This document shows positions 32,942 to 41,295 of a stretch of DNA of 41,295 nucleotides, piece after piece. The stretch's first letter is position 1. Each line of letters starts with the position of its first letter. Source of the DNA: CAZDHT01 sp964505325 (GTDB lineage: Bacteria > Planctomycetota > PUPC01); contig CAZDHT010000012.1 of NCBI GenBank assembly GCA_964505325.1, positions 1-41,295 on the forward strand, given 5' to 3'. The notes under the pieces were generated by a model that saw nothing but the letters and a program-made list of their open reading frames with translations, did not search any database and had not been told where the DNA came from. Position numbers and translations under genes: made by a program.

Positions 32942-33997
32942 GTGAAGAAACACCGTATTCTGATCGTCGGCTGCGGCGCGGTTGCACGTCACGGTCACGC
33001 GCCCGCGCTGTCCCGGAACCGCGGCGTCGAAATCGCGGGGCTCTGCGACCCGTCGGAGGAGGCGAGGGCCTTGGTCGCTGACAGGCATCATCTGAACGCG
33101 CCCACCTTCGCGTCTCTGGAAGAATGACTGGCCGCGGTACGGCCCGATTCTGTCGACATTTGCACGCCAGGCCCGACACACGATGCGCTTGTTCGCCAGG
33201 CAATCCTGGCCGGCGCCAATGTCCTGGTCGAAAAGCCCCCGGCTTCCAGTGTCGTGGTCGCCAGGGAGCTGGCCGCGCTCGCCGACGCGCACGGCGTCAA
33301 GCTGGGAACGGTCCTGAACTATCGGTATCGGGACGTTCTGATGCGCCTGCGGGCGGCCGTCGACAGCGGCCGGCTGGGACGGATAAAGAAGGTGCATATC
33401 GTTCATCACGGCTGCCTGGTGTACAGCGACGCTCCCTGGCTCTGGAACGAAGCGGAGAGCAAGTACCTGTTTCGAGAGTTCGGGATCCATTACCTGGACA
33501 CGCTCGTGGATCTGTGCGGCCCTTACCAGAGGATCCTCTGGGTGCATCCGATTCGGCAAGACAGCATCAATGTCACCACCGACGTGCAGGTGGGGATCGA
33601 GTTTGGCGACGGCGCCATCGGCCTGCTGGACATGGTGGCGGATTCAACTCGCGGGTCGTCGTACTTCACCCACATTCACGTGTACGGAACGGCGACCGAC
33701 GCCTTTGTCCGGTTCTTCCCCCCCTGCATCAGATTCGCCGCCGGCCTCCACAACCCGATCGACATCCTGGCCTCGGAAGTCAAATCGTTCGCCCGTCTTG
33801 CCGCGCTGCTCGTGACCCGCAAGTACAAGGCGTACAGGAATCTGCCGCACAGACGGACGCTCGACATGTTCTGCAACTGGGTGGTCGCCGGCACACCCTA
33901 CCCCTTCGAGCTGAAGCGGGTCATACCCACGTTGGAGCTGCTCGAAGCCGTCGAAGCGCGCATTCCCGCGTATTGCGGTGAACCCGTGATGGTGTGA
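32942..33997 (+). pseudogene. Gfo/Idh/MocA-family oxidoreductase gene interrupted by one in-frame TGA
   Basis: The frame from GTG 32942 (GGGAGGG upstream) to 33997 would code about 351 residues. It is intact except for TGA at 33125-33127, codon 62. Before it lies the NAD-binding Rossmann start (KKHRILIVGCGAVARHG). After it the same frame continues at once with LAAVRPDSVDICTPGPTHDA, the EKP motif (VLVEKPPASS near 97) and the C-terminal substrate domain. Family members normally read EE-x-L at this point, with a hydrophobic residue as x. One substitution explains the change, and no frameshift is needed. Read as broken, only the first 61 residues are made, or a restart near GTG 33254 gives a fragment without the NAD site. 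A sequencing error, readthrough or recoding are alternatives. Intact, it would oxidise or reduce a nucleotide sugar. Confidence 0.8.
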
Positions 33998-34001
33998 GAC
34001 A

Positions 34002-34925
34002 ATGGCCGTTCCCCTGACCGTTATTGTGCCCACGTTCAACGAAGAGCGGAACGTGACCCGCGCCCTCGAGTCCGTCGCGGGGTGGGCCGCGCGGGTGTGC
34101 GTGGTGGATTCGTTCAGCACGGACCGAACGTTGGAACTGTGCGAGTCCTTCGGTGACGTGTGCATCGCCAGGCACGAATTTGAAGACTACGGCAAACAGT
34201 GGAACTGGGCGCTGGACAACCTGCCCATCGAGACCGAATGGGTGATGAAGTTGGACGCGGACGAGGCGGTCACACCCGAATTGCGAGCAGAGATCGAGGC
34301 CGCGCTGCGCACGGCCGCGCCGGACGTGGCGGCCTTCGCGGTATGGCGAAAAGTCATCGTCATGGGAAAGTGGCTCCGGCATACCGTGGGGAAATGCTAC
34401 GACGTGCGAATATGGCGTCACCGCCAGGCGCGGTTCGAGGAGCGCTCGGTGAACGAACACCTTGTCGTGGACGGAGCGATTCGCCGGCTCAAGGCTCCGT
34501 TGCTGCACGAAGACCGCAAAGGCATCAGCGCGTGGGTCTGGCGGCACAACCGCTATTCCACGCTGGAGGCCCGCGAGTATTTCCGTTCCGCGAACGGCAA
34601 GGGCCCCAGCCCCTCGGGGAAGGGCGTCACGTTCCGCCGATTCATGAAGCAGCGCGTGTGGCCCTGGGTGCCGTTCAAGCCGCTCGCGCATTTCCTCCAT
34701 CTCTACGTCCTCAGGCTGGGTTTCCTGGACGGCCGAGCAGGCTTCGCCTACGCCCAGCTCAGGTACTTCTACTACTACCTGATCGACCTGAAAAAGAGAG
34801 AGCACCGACGCGCCGAACGAATGCCCGCCCAGGAACCGGTGCGCCGCCGCCAGCCTGATGACCTTTCCCGCAACACGGCAGCCTCGCAGGAGCCCGTCAC
34901 ATGGAGCAACTTGTCCAAGAGTTGA
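34002..34925 (+). CDS. Glycosyltransferase family 2 (WaaE/KdtX-like)
   Basis: This protein has 307 residues and a GT-A fold. The beginning MAVPLTVIVPTFNEERNV is canonical, followed by VCVVDSFSTDRTLELCES near 31. WVMKLDADEAVTPELRAEIE near 81 carries the metal-binding DAD motif. The block FEDYGKQWNWALDNLP is typical of the LPS-core beta-glucosyltransferase WaaE/KdtX type. The C-terminal part has aromatic, hydrophobic helices (FLHLYVLRLGFLDGRAGFAY) that may associate with the membrane. Its ATG lies four bases after the interrupted oxidoreductase, and its end overlaps the next gene by 25 nt. It is the only GT2 seen in the locus. Confidence 0.9.
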   Translation: MAVPLTVIVPTFNEERNVTRALESVAGWAARVCVVDSFSTDRTLELCESFGDVCIARHEFEDYGKQWNWALDNLPIETEWVMKLDADEAVTPELRAEIEAALRTAAPDVAAFAVWRKVIVMGKWLRHTVGKCYDVRIWRHRQARFEERSVNEHLVVDGAIRRLKAPLLHEDRKGISAWVWRHNRYSTLEAREYFRSANGKGPSPSGKGVTFRRFMKQRVWPWVPFKPLAHFLHLYVLRLGFLDGRAGFAYAQLRYFYYYLIDLKKREHRRAERMPAQEPVRRRQPDDLSRNTAASQEPVTWSNLSKS

Positions 34926-37060
34926 AGCACGGCGAGACGCGGGCCGTTGAGGTGCCCCGCCCCGTAGTGCGGCCCCATCATCTGCTCATCCGCACGCGCG
35001 CCAGTCTGCTCTCTGCGGGCACGGAACGAATGCTGACGGAGTTCGGCAGGGCGAGCCTGATCCAAAAGGCCCGCCAGCAGCCGGACAAAGTGCGCCAAGT
35101 GCTTGAGAAGGTGCGGACCGACGGCCTGGTGGAAACGGTCCGTGCTGTGAAGAACAAACTCGAGACGCCGATACCGTTGGGCTACTGTAACGCGGGTGTG
35201 GTCCTGGAAGTTGGCGAGGGGGTCCGCGGGTTTCGGGTCGGTGATCCCGTCGTTTCCAACGGGCCTCACGCGGAAGTGGTGTGCGTCGCGGCCAGCCTGT
35301 GCGCGAGGATTCCAAATCCGGTCTTCGAGTTGGCCCCGAACGAACAGATGGCGTTCGAGCGGGCCGCGTTCACGGTCATTGGGGCCGTCGCCCTGCAAGG
35401 CGTTCGCCTGGCTCAGCCCGCCCTGGGCGAGACGTTCGCCGTAATCGGCCTCGGCTTGGTAGGACAGTTGGCGGTCCAGATCCTTCGCGCCAATGGTTGC
35501 CGTGTGCTGGGGATGGATCTCCGCTCTGAGCGGGTCGCTCTCGCCGAGCGGGCCGGTGCAACGGGTGTCGAGCTGTCAAGCAGCCAGGACCCGTTGGCGG
35601 CGGCCAATGAGTTGACCCGCGGGCGAGGGATGGACGGTGTACTAATCACTGCCGCGACCAGCAGCAGCGAGCCCGTCCACCAAGCCGCGCAGATGTGTCG
35701 CCAGAGAGGGCGTGTGGTCCTGGTTGGCGTCACGGGCCTCCGGCTCTCGCGCAGCGACTTCTATCGGAAGGAACTCTCGTTCCAAGTCTCGTGCTCATAC
35801 GGCCCCGGCAGGTACGATCCCGGCTACGAACGGAAGGGCCGCGACTACCCCTACGGCCTCGTACGCTGGACGGCGCAGCGGAACTTCGAAGCCGTGCTGG
35901 AGCTTATGGCCGAGGGAAAGCTCGACGTCGAAGCGTTGATCACCAGACGGGTGCCTTTGGGGCGGGGCCCCGTGGTGTACAAGGGTTTGGCGAAGGGCGA
36001 CGGCGGCATGGGCGTCGTGTTCACGTATCCCGCCGCCGAGGCCGCGGCCCGCTCCGTCCGACTGCGAGCGTCGCCGCGTCAGGTACGCCCGACCGCGCCC
36101 GTGGTCGGCGTGATCGGAGCCGGCGCCTTTGCCACCCGGACCGTGCTCCCGCTGCTGCGGCGGCTCGGGCCCCGCCGAAAACTCATCGCGACGCCCGGCG
36201 GCACGCGCGCCGCATTGGCCGGCCGGACGTTCGGGTTTGAGGAGGCCACCGCCGAGGTCGACCGCGTCTTTGAGGATGACGAGGTAGACACGGTGTTCAT
36301 CCTGACCCCGCATGACAGTCACGCCGACTTGGCCTGTCGCGGGCTCGAAGCGGGCAAGAACGTGTTCGTGGAGAAGCCGCTCGCCGTCACGCCGGAGCAG
36401 CTCGAGCGAATTGAGTTCACGTACGAGTCGGCCGCGACGCAGGACGGAGGCCGACCGATCCTGCATGTGGGATTCAACCGTCGGTTTTCGCCCTATGTGA
36501 GGAAGATGAGAGAGCTCCTGCAGCCGGGCTCCGGCCCTATGGCGCTGGTGATGACCGTGAACGCCGGAACGGTAGACGAAGGGCACTGGGTGGACGACCC
36601 CGAAATCAGCGGCGGACGCATCATCGGCGAGGCGTGCCACTTCGTGGACCTGCTCCGGTTTCTCGTAGCGGCGCCCATCGTCGATGTGCAGTCGGCCCTG
36701 CTGAGGGCCGGAGCCGAAGACCGGCGGCCCCCAGACACTGGGACCATCGCCCTGTCTTTCGCAGACGGATCCATCGGAACAGTTCACTACCTGGCCAATG
36801 GTCATCGCAGGTTCCCAAAGGAGAGGCTGGAGGTGTTCGCCGGCGGCAGGGTCTTGGCGCTGGACAACTTTCGCAGGTTGAGGGGCTATGGGTGGCCGCG
36901 CTTCCGCGGCATGAGGTCCCGGTGGAAGCAGAACAAGGGGCACGCCCTGGAGGTCAAGCAATTCCTCCGCCGGGTTGAGGACGGCGGGCCCGCCCCCATT
37001 CCCTTCGACGAGTTGGTGGAAGTGACCACGGCCTGCTTTCGCGCCGCGGGGCTAGAGTGA
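34901..37060 (+). CDS. Bi-domain oxidoreductase: zinc-type alcohol dehydrogenase-like plus Gfo/Idh/MocA
   Basis: The protein has 719 residues. Residues about 1-375 are a medium-chain dehydrogenase-like domain (PLGYCNAGVVLEVGEGVRGF near 88; nucleotide site FAVIGLGLVGQLAVQI near 180). From about 400 a Gfo/Idh/MocA domain follows (VVGVIGAGAFATRTVLPLL, NVFVEKPLAV near 487, HVGFNRRFSPYVRK near 524, GEACHFVDLLRF near 576). This exact fusion is a recurrent member of bacterial polysaccharide loci, usually beside a heparinase II/III-family gene, as here. The reaction is not established as far as I know; oxidation of a sugar followed by a second redox or epimerisation step is a reasonable inference. 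It overlaps the GT2 gene at its start and the next methyltransferase by four bases at its end. Confidence 0.9.
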   Translation: MEQLVQELKHGETRAVEVPRPVVRPHHLLIRTRASLLSAGTERMLTEFGRASLIQKARQQPDKVRQVLEKVRTDGLVETVRAVKNKLETPIPLGYCNAGVVLEVGEGVRGFRVGDPVVSNGPHAEVVCVAASLCARIPNPVFELAPNEQMAFERAAFTVIGAVALQGVRLAQPALGETFAVIGLGLVGQLAVQILRANGCRVLGMDLRSERVALAERAGATGVELSSSQDPLAAANELTRGRGMDGVLITAATSSSEPVHQAAQMCRQRGRVVLVGVTGLRLSRSDFYRKELSFQVSCSYGPGRYDPGYERKGRDYPYGLVRWTAQRNFEAVLELMAEGKLDVEALITRRVPLGRGPVVYKGLAKGDGGMGVVFTYPAAEAAARSVRLRASPRQVRPTAPVVGVIGAGAFATRTVLPLLRRLGPRRKLIATPGGTRAALAGRTFGFEEATAEVDRVFEDDEVDTVFILTPHDSHADLACRGLEAGKNVFVEKPLAVTPEQLERIEFTYESAATQDGGRPILHVGFNRRFSPYVRKMRELLQPGSGPMALVMTVNAGTVDEGHWVDDPEISGGRIIGEACHFVDLLRFLVAAPIVDVQSALLRAGAEDRRPPDTGTIALSFADGSIGTVHYLANGHRRFPKERLEVFAGGRVLALDNFRRLRGYGWPRFRGMRSRWKQNKGHALEVKQFLRRVEDGGPAPIPFDELVEVTTACFRAAGLE

Positions 37061-38010
37061 CCTCTTCCACGCGGGCGCAGGAGACGTGTCCCATCAGCCA
37101 AACGTTCCCCGTCTGCCCAATATGCTCGTCAGGGGTTAAGGAATGGAGGGACTGCGCCACGCGGTACGGCGAGTTCCACATTGCCCGATGCACGGAGTGC
37201 GGCTTCGCCTTCGTGAATCCGAGGCCCTCCTACGAATGGCTTGTGAGGTACTACTCGGAGCGCGGACACGGCCACAATGGCGCTCGCGCTTCTGTTCCCT
37301 CGGCCGCTGAAGCATACCGGCGCGTTCTGGAGCGCGAGCAGCGGTCGCCGAATTCAACCGTTGACGCGGCGAGGATGATCGCGACCATTCGCACGCTCAG
37401 CGGGAACGGACATTATGCCGCGGGGCCGCGCCTGCTGGACGTAGGCTGCGGCTACGGCTTCTTCAGCAGGGAAGCTCTGTGGAGCGGCTTCGACGTCACC
37501 TCGTTGGAGGTCGCCTCGCTGGAAAGGCAGGTGGCCGCCCGCATTATTGGCAAGGAGCCCATCGCTTCATCCTTCGAAGACTACCGCACCACGGCGGGCG
37601 GCTTCGACGTGGTCCTCATGTCCCAGGTCCTGGAGCATGCGTGGGACGTCAATCAATGGATCGAAGAGGCGCGGCACAGCTTGACCGACGGCGGGATTCT
37701 CGCCATCGCCGTGCCGAACTTCGGGAGTGTGTTCAGGATTGTGCTGGGCCGACGCGACCCGTATGTGGCGCCGCCGTCTCATTTGAACTTCTTCACCCTC
37801 GGGTCTCTCCGGGCCCTTCTGGAGAAGCACGGGTTCCGGGTCAGGCAGGCGCAATGGGTCACGCGAATCCCCCCGAGCGCGGTGACCAAACGCCTGCCTT
37901 CGGTGAGGCGAGCGCAGTTCCTGCTCGGGCTAATTCTGCGCTGTGGGGGCTGGGTCGCAGACCGCGCGCGCCTGGGAATGATGGTCAGCGTCTACGGCGA
38001 ACGGACCTGA
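37057..38010 (+). CDS. SAM-dependent methyltransferase with N-terminal zinc-ribbon
   Basis: This 317-residue protein begins with GTG overlapping the previous stop (GTGA). The first 50 residues hold two Cys pairs, VCPICSS (near 19-25) and RCTECGFAFVNPRP (near 45-58), a small zinc-binding module typical of Methyltransf_13/C-methyltransferase-like enzymes. Motif I is LLDVGCGYGFFSREAL near 126, then FDVVLMSQVLEHAWDVNQWI near 183 and LTDGGILAIAVPNFGS near 208. Enzymes with this plan often act on deoxy or keto sugars or on polysaccharide ends. The acceptor is undetermined. A 31-nt gap follows to the next GT. Confidence 0.87.
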   Translation: MTSSTRAQETCPISQTFPVCPICSSGVKEWRDCATRYGEFHIARCTECGFAFVNPRPSYEWLVRYYSERGHGHNGARASVPSAAEAYRRVLEREQRSPNSTVDAARMIATIRTLSGNGHYAAGPRLLDVGCGYGFFSREALWSGFDVTSLEVASLERQVAARIIGKEPIASSFEDYRTTAGGFDVVLMSQVLEHAWDVNQWIEEARHSLTDGGILAIAVPNFGSVFRIVLGRRDPYVAPPSHLNFFTLGSLRALLEKHGFRVRQAQWVTRIPPSAVTKRLPSVRRAQFLLGLILRCGGWVADRARLGMMVSVYGERT

Positions 38011-38041
38011 GTCGGGTGAGGCGGAGTCCGATAGGCGGCCG

Positions 38042-39271
38042 ATGAGAGTCGTTTTTCTCAGCCACTACTTCCCCCCCGAGGTCAATGCCCCGGCTGTTCG
38101 AACATACGAACATTGCCGAGAGTGGGCCCGGGCCGGGCACGACATCCACGTGGTGACCTGTGTGCCGAGCCACCCGCAGGGCCAGGTGTACCCCGGCTAC
38201 CGCCGGCAACTCGGCGTGCAGCACGAACAGATGGACGGCATTCATGTCCACCGGGTGTGGACCTTCATCACACCGAACAAGGGGCGGCTCAGGCGGACCG
38301 TGGGGTACGTGAGTTACATGCTGTCGGCCGTGTGGGCCGCGCTGAGACTGCCCCGGCCGGACGTCATCATCGCCACGTCGCCCCAGTTCTTCTGCGCCGG
38401 CGCAGGCCTCTTCGCCTCCAGACTGCTGCGGCGGCCTTGGGTGTTTGAGCTGCGCGATATCTGGCCCGCATCCATCGCTGCCGTCGGGGCGGCTCGGAAC
38501 AAGACCCTAATGGCGCTGCTCGAAAAGATGGAGCTGGCCCTCTACCGGGATGCAGATGCGGTGGTCGCCCTCACGGAAGCGTTCCGGCGCAACCTGATCG
38601 ACCGAGGGATACCCAGCGCCAAGATCCACGTCATCACGAACGGGATTGCCCCGGACTTCCGGCGCGCCGTAGGCAGGGCCGCGGCGCGGAAGCAACTGGG
38701 ACTCGACGGCAAGTTCATCGTCTCATACGTCGGGACCCACGGGATGGCGCACCACCTGGAGACGCTGCTCGCGACTGCCGACCTGCTGAGAGGGGAGCCG
38801 GACATACAGTTCCTCACTGTTGGCGACGGCGCGGCCCGGGAAAAGCTGCTGCGCCTCAAGCGAGAGACGGGTCTGGACAACGTACGTATGATTCCTCAGG
38901 TGTCCAGACCACAGGCCAAACGGTATCTCGAGGCCAGCGACGTGTCCGCCGTCCTTCTCCGCAAGGCCGAGGTCTTCAAGACGGTGATCCCGTCGAAGCT
39001 GCTGGAGGCAATGGCCGTGGGGAATCCGCTGGTTCTCGGAGTGGAAGGCGAAGCCAGACGCATCGTGGAAGAGGCCGGAGCAGGGATTTGCGTGGAGCCT
39101 GAGAGCGCGCCGCAGTTGGCCGACGCGGTGCTGCGCCTGAGGAGCGATCCGGAGCTCCGGGCTCTCCTGGGCCACAACGGCACCGTTGCCGTCAGGCGGA
39201 ACTTCCGCCGCACCGCGCTGGCGCGGAAGATGTGGGAAGTTATCCAAACCATTTCGCCGGGGGCTTGGTGA
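38042..39271 (+). CDS. Glycosyltransferase family 4 (WbuB-like)
   Basis: This GT4 enzyme of 409 residues opens with MRVVFLSHYFPPEVNAPAVR, the start of the WbuB/FucNAc-transferase subgroup. It also has ATSPQFFCAGAGLFASRLL near 116 and VFELRDIWPASIAAVG near 136, both hallmarks of that subgroup. The donor half has FIVSYVGTHGMAHHLETLLA near 228 and VIPSKLLEAMAVGNPLVLGV near 316 (Lys/Glu pair in place of E-x7-E). WbuB-type enzymes use UDP-FucNAc or related amino sugars, so an N-acetylamino-sugar donor is likely but not proven. The next gene, UDP-GlcNAc 2-epimerase, starts four bases after its stop. Confidence 0.92.
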   Translation: MRVVFLSHYFPPEVNAPAVRTYEHCREWARAGHDIHVVTCVPSHPQGQVYPGYRRQLGVQHEQMDGIHVHRVWTFITPNKGRLRRTVGYVSYMLSAVWAALRLPRPDVIIATSPQFFCAGAGLFASRLLRRPWVFELRDIWPASIAAVGAARNKTLMALLEKMELALYRDADAVVALTEAFRRNLIDRGIPSAKIHVITNGIAPDFRRAVGRAAARKQLGLDGKFIVSYVGTHGMAHHLETLLATADLLRGEPDIQFLTVGDGAAREKLLRLKRETGLDNVRMIPQVSRPQAKRYLEASDVSAVLLRKAEVFKTVIPSKLLEAMAVGNPLVLGVEGEARRIVEEAGAGICVEPESAPQLADAVLRLRSDPELRALLGHNGTVAVRRNFRRTALARKMWEVIQTISPGAW

Positions 39272-39275
39272 CCCG

Positions 39276-40358
39276 ATGAAGGTCCTGCACGTCGTCGGGG
39301 CACGTCCGAATTTCATGAAGGCGGCGCCCGTCCTCGCCGCCTTGGAGAGGCGGAAGGTCGAGCAGGTGCTCGTCCACTCCGGGCAGCATTATGACGATGA
39401 CATGAGCAAGGTGTTCTTTGAGGAGCTCGGTCTTCCCGAGCCCAACGCCAATCTCGGGGTAGGCCCGGGCACCCATGCGTTCCAGACAGCCGAAGTGATG
39501 AAGCGGCTCGAGCCGGTTCTGGAGGCGGAACGGCCCCGCCTCGTGCTCGTCTACGGCGACGTGAATTCCACCGTTGCCGCGGCGCTGGTCGCCTGCAAGC
39601 TTCAGATACCCGTGGGACACGTCGAAGCGGGATTGCGGAGCTTCGACCGCACCATGCCGGAGGAGATCAACCGCGTACTCACCGATCAAATCTCAGAGCT
39701 GCTCTTCGTTCACTGTTCAGTGGCAAGGAGTAATCTGGTAAAGGAAGGCGTAGAAGAGAACAAGCTCCATCTCGTCGGTAACGTGATGATCGATACGCTG
39801 GTCCGCATACTTCCGATGGCGCGGGGTCGTCCGGTCCTCGAGGAGCTCGGCCTGACGCAGACCGCCTACGGCCTCGTCACGCTGCATCGGCCGTCCAACG
39901 TGGACGACGCTCGCCGGTTGCGGCGTGTTGCTCGCGTCCTGAAACGGATCGCCGACGAGCTGCCATTGGTCTTCCCCGTTCACCCAAGGACAAGGGCGCG
40001 GCTGAGAGAGGCCGGCATCGAGATGGACGATCGACGGCTGCGCCTGCTCGGACCGACCGGGTACTATGACTTCCTCTGTCTCGAGGCGAACGCCCGCGCA
40101 GTGATCACGGACTCCGGGGGGGTGCAGGAGGAAACCACCTACCTGGGGGTCCCGTGCTTCACTTTGCGCAGGAACACGGAGCGGCCGATCACGATGACCC
40201 ACGGCACCAATCGGCTTGTCGGAGATAGCATCGAGGATCTGCCGGGGGAGGTACTGGATGCATCCCGCAACGGAGGAGAGGAGCATCGTATCCCCCCCTA
40301 TTGGGACGGCAAGGCGGCGGACAGAATCGCGGATGTGGTGGTCCAGCAATATGGCTGA
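39276..40358 (+). CDS. wecB: Non-hydrolysing UDP-N-acetylglucosamine 2-epimerase
   Basis: The protein has 360 residues, the normal length. All family signatures are visible: VVGARPNFMKAAPVLAAL at the start, LVHSGQHYDDDMS near 35, GHVEAGLRSFDRTMPEEINR near 112, LVTLHRPSNVDD near 199, FPVHPRT near 232 and ITDSGGVQEETTYLGVPCFT near 273. It converts UDP-GlcNAc to UDP-ManNAc in the cytoplasm, a precursor for ManNAc or ManNAcA residues. No UDP-ManNAc dehydrogenase (WecC) gene is present in the window, so ManNAc may be used directly or oxidised elsewhere. The 3' end overlaps the next ATG by eight bases. Confidence 0.95.
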   Translation: MKVLHVVGARPNFMKAAPVLAALERRKVEQVLVHSGQHYDDDMSKVFFEELGLPEPNANLGVGPGTHAFQTAEVMKRLEPVLEAERPRLVLVYGDVNSTVAAALVACKLQIPVGHVEAGLRSFDRTMPEEINRVLTDQISELLFVHCSVARSNLVKEGVEENKLHLVGNVMIDTLVRILPMARGRPVLEELGLTQTAYGLVTLHRPSNVDDARRLRRVARVLKRIADELPLVFPVHPRTRARLREAGIEMDDRRLRLLGPTGYYDFLCLEANARAVITDSGGVQEETTYLGVPCFTLRRNTERPITMTHGTNRLVGDSIEDLPGEVLDASRNGGEEHRIPPYWDGKAADRIADVVVQQYG

Positions 40359-41295
40359 GCACGCATGGCGGGGCGAAGTCGGCAGGCTCATCAGGACCGT
40401 CTCGCACCTGAGGTCGGGCCAGGTCGTCTGGCGGCTGAGGGGGGCCGTTCGCCGGCGCGTCTGGCATCGCTATCCACACGCCCTGTGCCAGAGCCTCGGC
40501 CGTCGCGCACGGAGCTTGCTGCCCGTGCTGTGGGACTCGCCGGCGCTGGGGCAGTTCGCGACGTTCCGGCGCGAGCGGGCCGGGCTGAGGCTGTCGCAGG
40601 CCGAGGGCGTTCTCGACAATCGCTTCGTTCTCGTGAATCGCACGTTCGAGTTCGGAGAGCGGTTGAACTGGCACCGCGAGGACATAAGGCGTGAAACGCC
40701 GCTTGCCGGCTTCGAGCTGCACTATCAGAGCCACCTGGAAGACCTCGCCCTCGCATGGGAACGCACGAGGGACAGAAGGTACGTGGCCAAGTGGCAGGAG
40801 TTGATTCGCTCGTGGATCCGGGGCAACCCTCCCCAAGGCGCCGATTTCGCCAGATTCTCGTGGAGCCCCTACGTGATCGCCGAGCGGGTCAGGAACTGGC
40901 TCTCCTCCGGATTCTGGATGCGGGCCGCGTTGACGGCCGAATTGCGGAAGACCGTCGACGAGAGTCTGGCTCAGCAGATTGCCTTCCTGGCCAATAACCT
41001 CGAATCCTACCTGCAGGCGAACCATCTTCTCCAGAACCTTTGTGCGCTGGCCGTCGGGACCTGCTTTCTCGGTGGAGATGGAACTGAAGCCATGAGGCGG
41101 CGTGTGCTCTCGCGTCTGGCCCGCGTCGCCGAAGCGCAAGTCCTGGCGGACGGGATGCACGAGGAACGGAGTTTCTCCTATCACATCAAGGCGCTCGCGG
41201 ATCTCCTGGAGGTGCTGATCTGCACGCCGGGAGAAGAGGGTACGGGGGGCCTCCGAGACTGCGCGGGCCGCATGGCGGCAGTGGTCGCGTCAACT
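40351..41295 (+). CDS. Heparinase II/III-family protein, N-terminal part (runs off the window)
   Basis: The frame starts at ATG 40351, overlapping the epimerase stop, and stays open for 315 codons to the right edge. The N-terminal alpha-helical toroid of the family is recognisable: LNWHREDI near 106, ANHLLQNLCALAVG near 226, and ADGMHEERSFSYHIKALADL near 269, which carries the conserved Glu/Arg/Tyr-His pattern of the lyase fold. There is no signal peptide; the beginning is basic (VGRLIRTVSHLRSGQVVWRL). In polysaccharide loci such proteins occur next to bi-domain oxidoreductases and may cleave or trim uronic-acid-containing glycan, or modify it. The C-terminal beta-sandwich domains lie beyond the window, so completeness cannot be judged. 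Confidence 0.85.
   Translation, partial: MAEHAWRGEVGRLIRTVSHLRSGQVVWRLRGAVRRRVWHRYPHALCQSLGRRARSLLPVLWDSPALGQFATFRRERAGLRLSQAEGVLDNRFVLVNRTFEFGERLNWHREDIRRETPLAGFELHYQSHLEDLALAWERTRDRRYVAKWQELIRSWIRGNPPQGADFARFSWSPYVIAERVRNWLSSGFWMRAALTAELRKTVDESLAQQIAFLANNLESYLQANHLLQNLCALAVGTCFLGGDGTEAMRRRVLSRLARVAEAQVLADGMHEERSFSYHIKALADLLEVLICTPGEEGTGGLRDCAGRMAAVVAST

Noticed and set aside
33125..33145. Selenocysteine insertion at the TGA
   Set aside because: The hairpin with a GGU-containing loop begins three bases after the stop, closer than the spacing of known bacterial SECIS elements, and the family normally has a plain hydrophobic residue there. Kept only as a low-probability alternative.

Overview
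The window is high-GC bacterial DNA with densely packed genes, many GTG/TTG starts and 1-8 nt stop/start overlaps. Gene content suggests an environmental Planctomycetota or PVC-group relative: a stand-alone URO-D-fold protein, a giant GH2-like protein, a four-cysteine zinc-ribbon protein next to a cyclodeaminase, and GT9 proteins with a C-terminal cysteine cluster. This placement is inference from gene style; no rRNA or other marker gene is present.

Region 1 (1-5375, + strand) holds a URO-D/MtaA-like protein and a 1315-residue GH2-like protein. Each is preceded by a perfect TATAAT box inside the same 12-nt string. Region 2 (5389-6818, - strand) is a three-gene operon behind a near-consensus promoter: FchA-like cyclodeaminase, zinc-ribbon protein and a 64-residue acidic-tailed protein. 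Region 3 (7024-8841) has a UDP-glucuronate decarboxylase on the - strand. A long divergent regulatory region follows, holding two opposed promoters, an 81-nt nested palindrome and several hairpins.

Region 4 (8842 to the right edge, + strand) is one polysaccharide locus of more than 32 kb. It opens with a NusG/UpxY-type antiterminator. Next come a small membrane-anchored protein, a Wza-like outer-membrane export lipoprotein, a Wzz/BY-kinase fusion, an O-antigen ligase/polymerase, a WecA-like initiating phosphotransferase with an extra cytoplasmic domain, and a Wzx-type flippase. A long series then encodes nine glycosyltransferases (six GT4, one CgeB-like, one GT9, one GT2), five SAM methyltransferases, a second polymerase-like membrane protein, a DUF362 protein, a Gfo/Idh/MocA gene interrupted by one in-frame TGA, a bi-domain dehydrogenase, UDP-GlcNAc 2-epimerase and the start of a heparinase II/III-family protein.

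Taken together the locus looks like a Wzx/Wzy-dependent system. WecA loads the first sugar-phosphate on undecaprenyl phosphate, the glycosyltransferases and methyltransferases build a complex methylated repeat unit, and Wzx flips it. A Wzy-type protein polymerises it, and Wzz/BY-kinase with Wza controls length and export. UDP-xylose (from the divergent decarboxylase) and UDP-ManNAc (from the epimerase) are plausible donors. The NusG paralogue and hairpin-rich leaders suggest processive antitermination along the operon. Points most worth a second look are the nonsense codon in the Gfo/Idh/MocA gene, the missing acid/base glutamate of the GH2-like protein, the nested palindrome in the leader, the REP-like inverted repeat, and the DUF362 protein inside a sugar-polymer operon.
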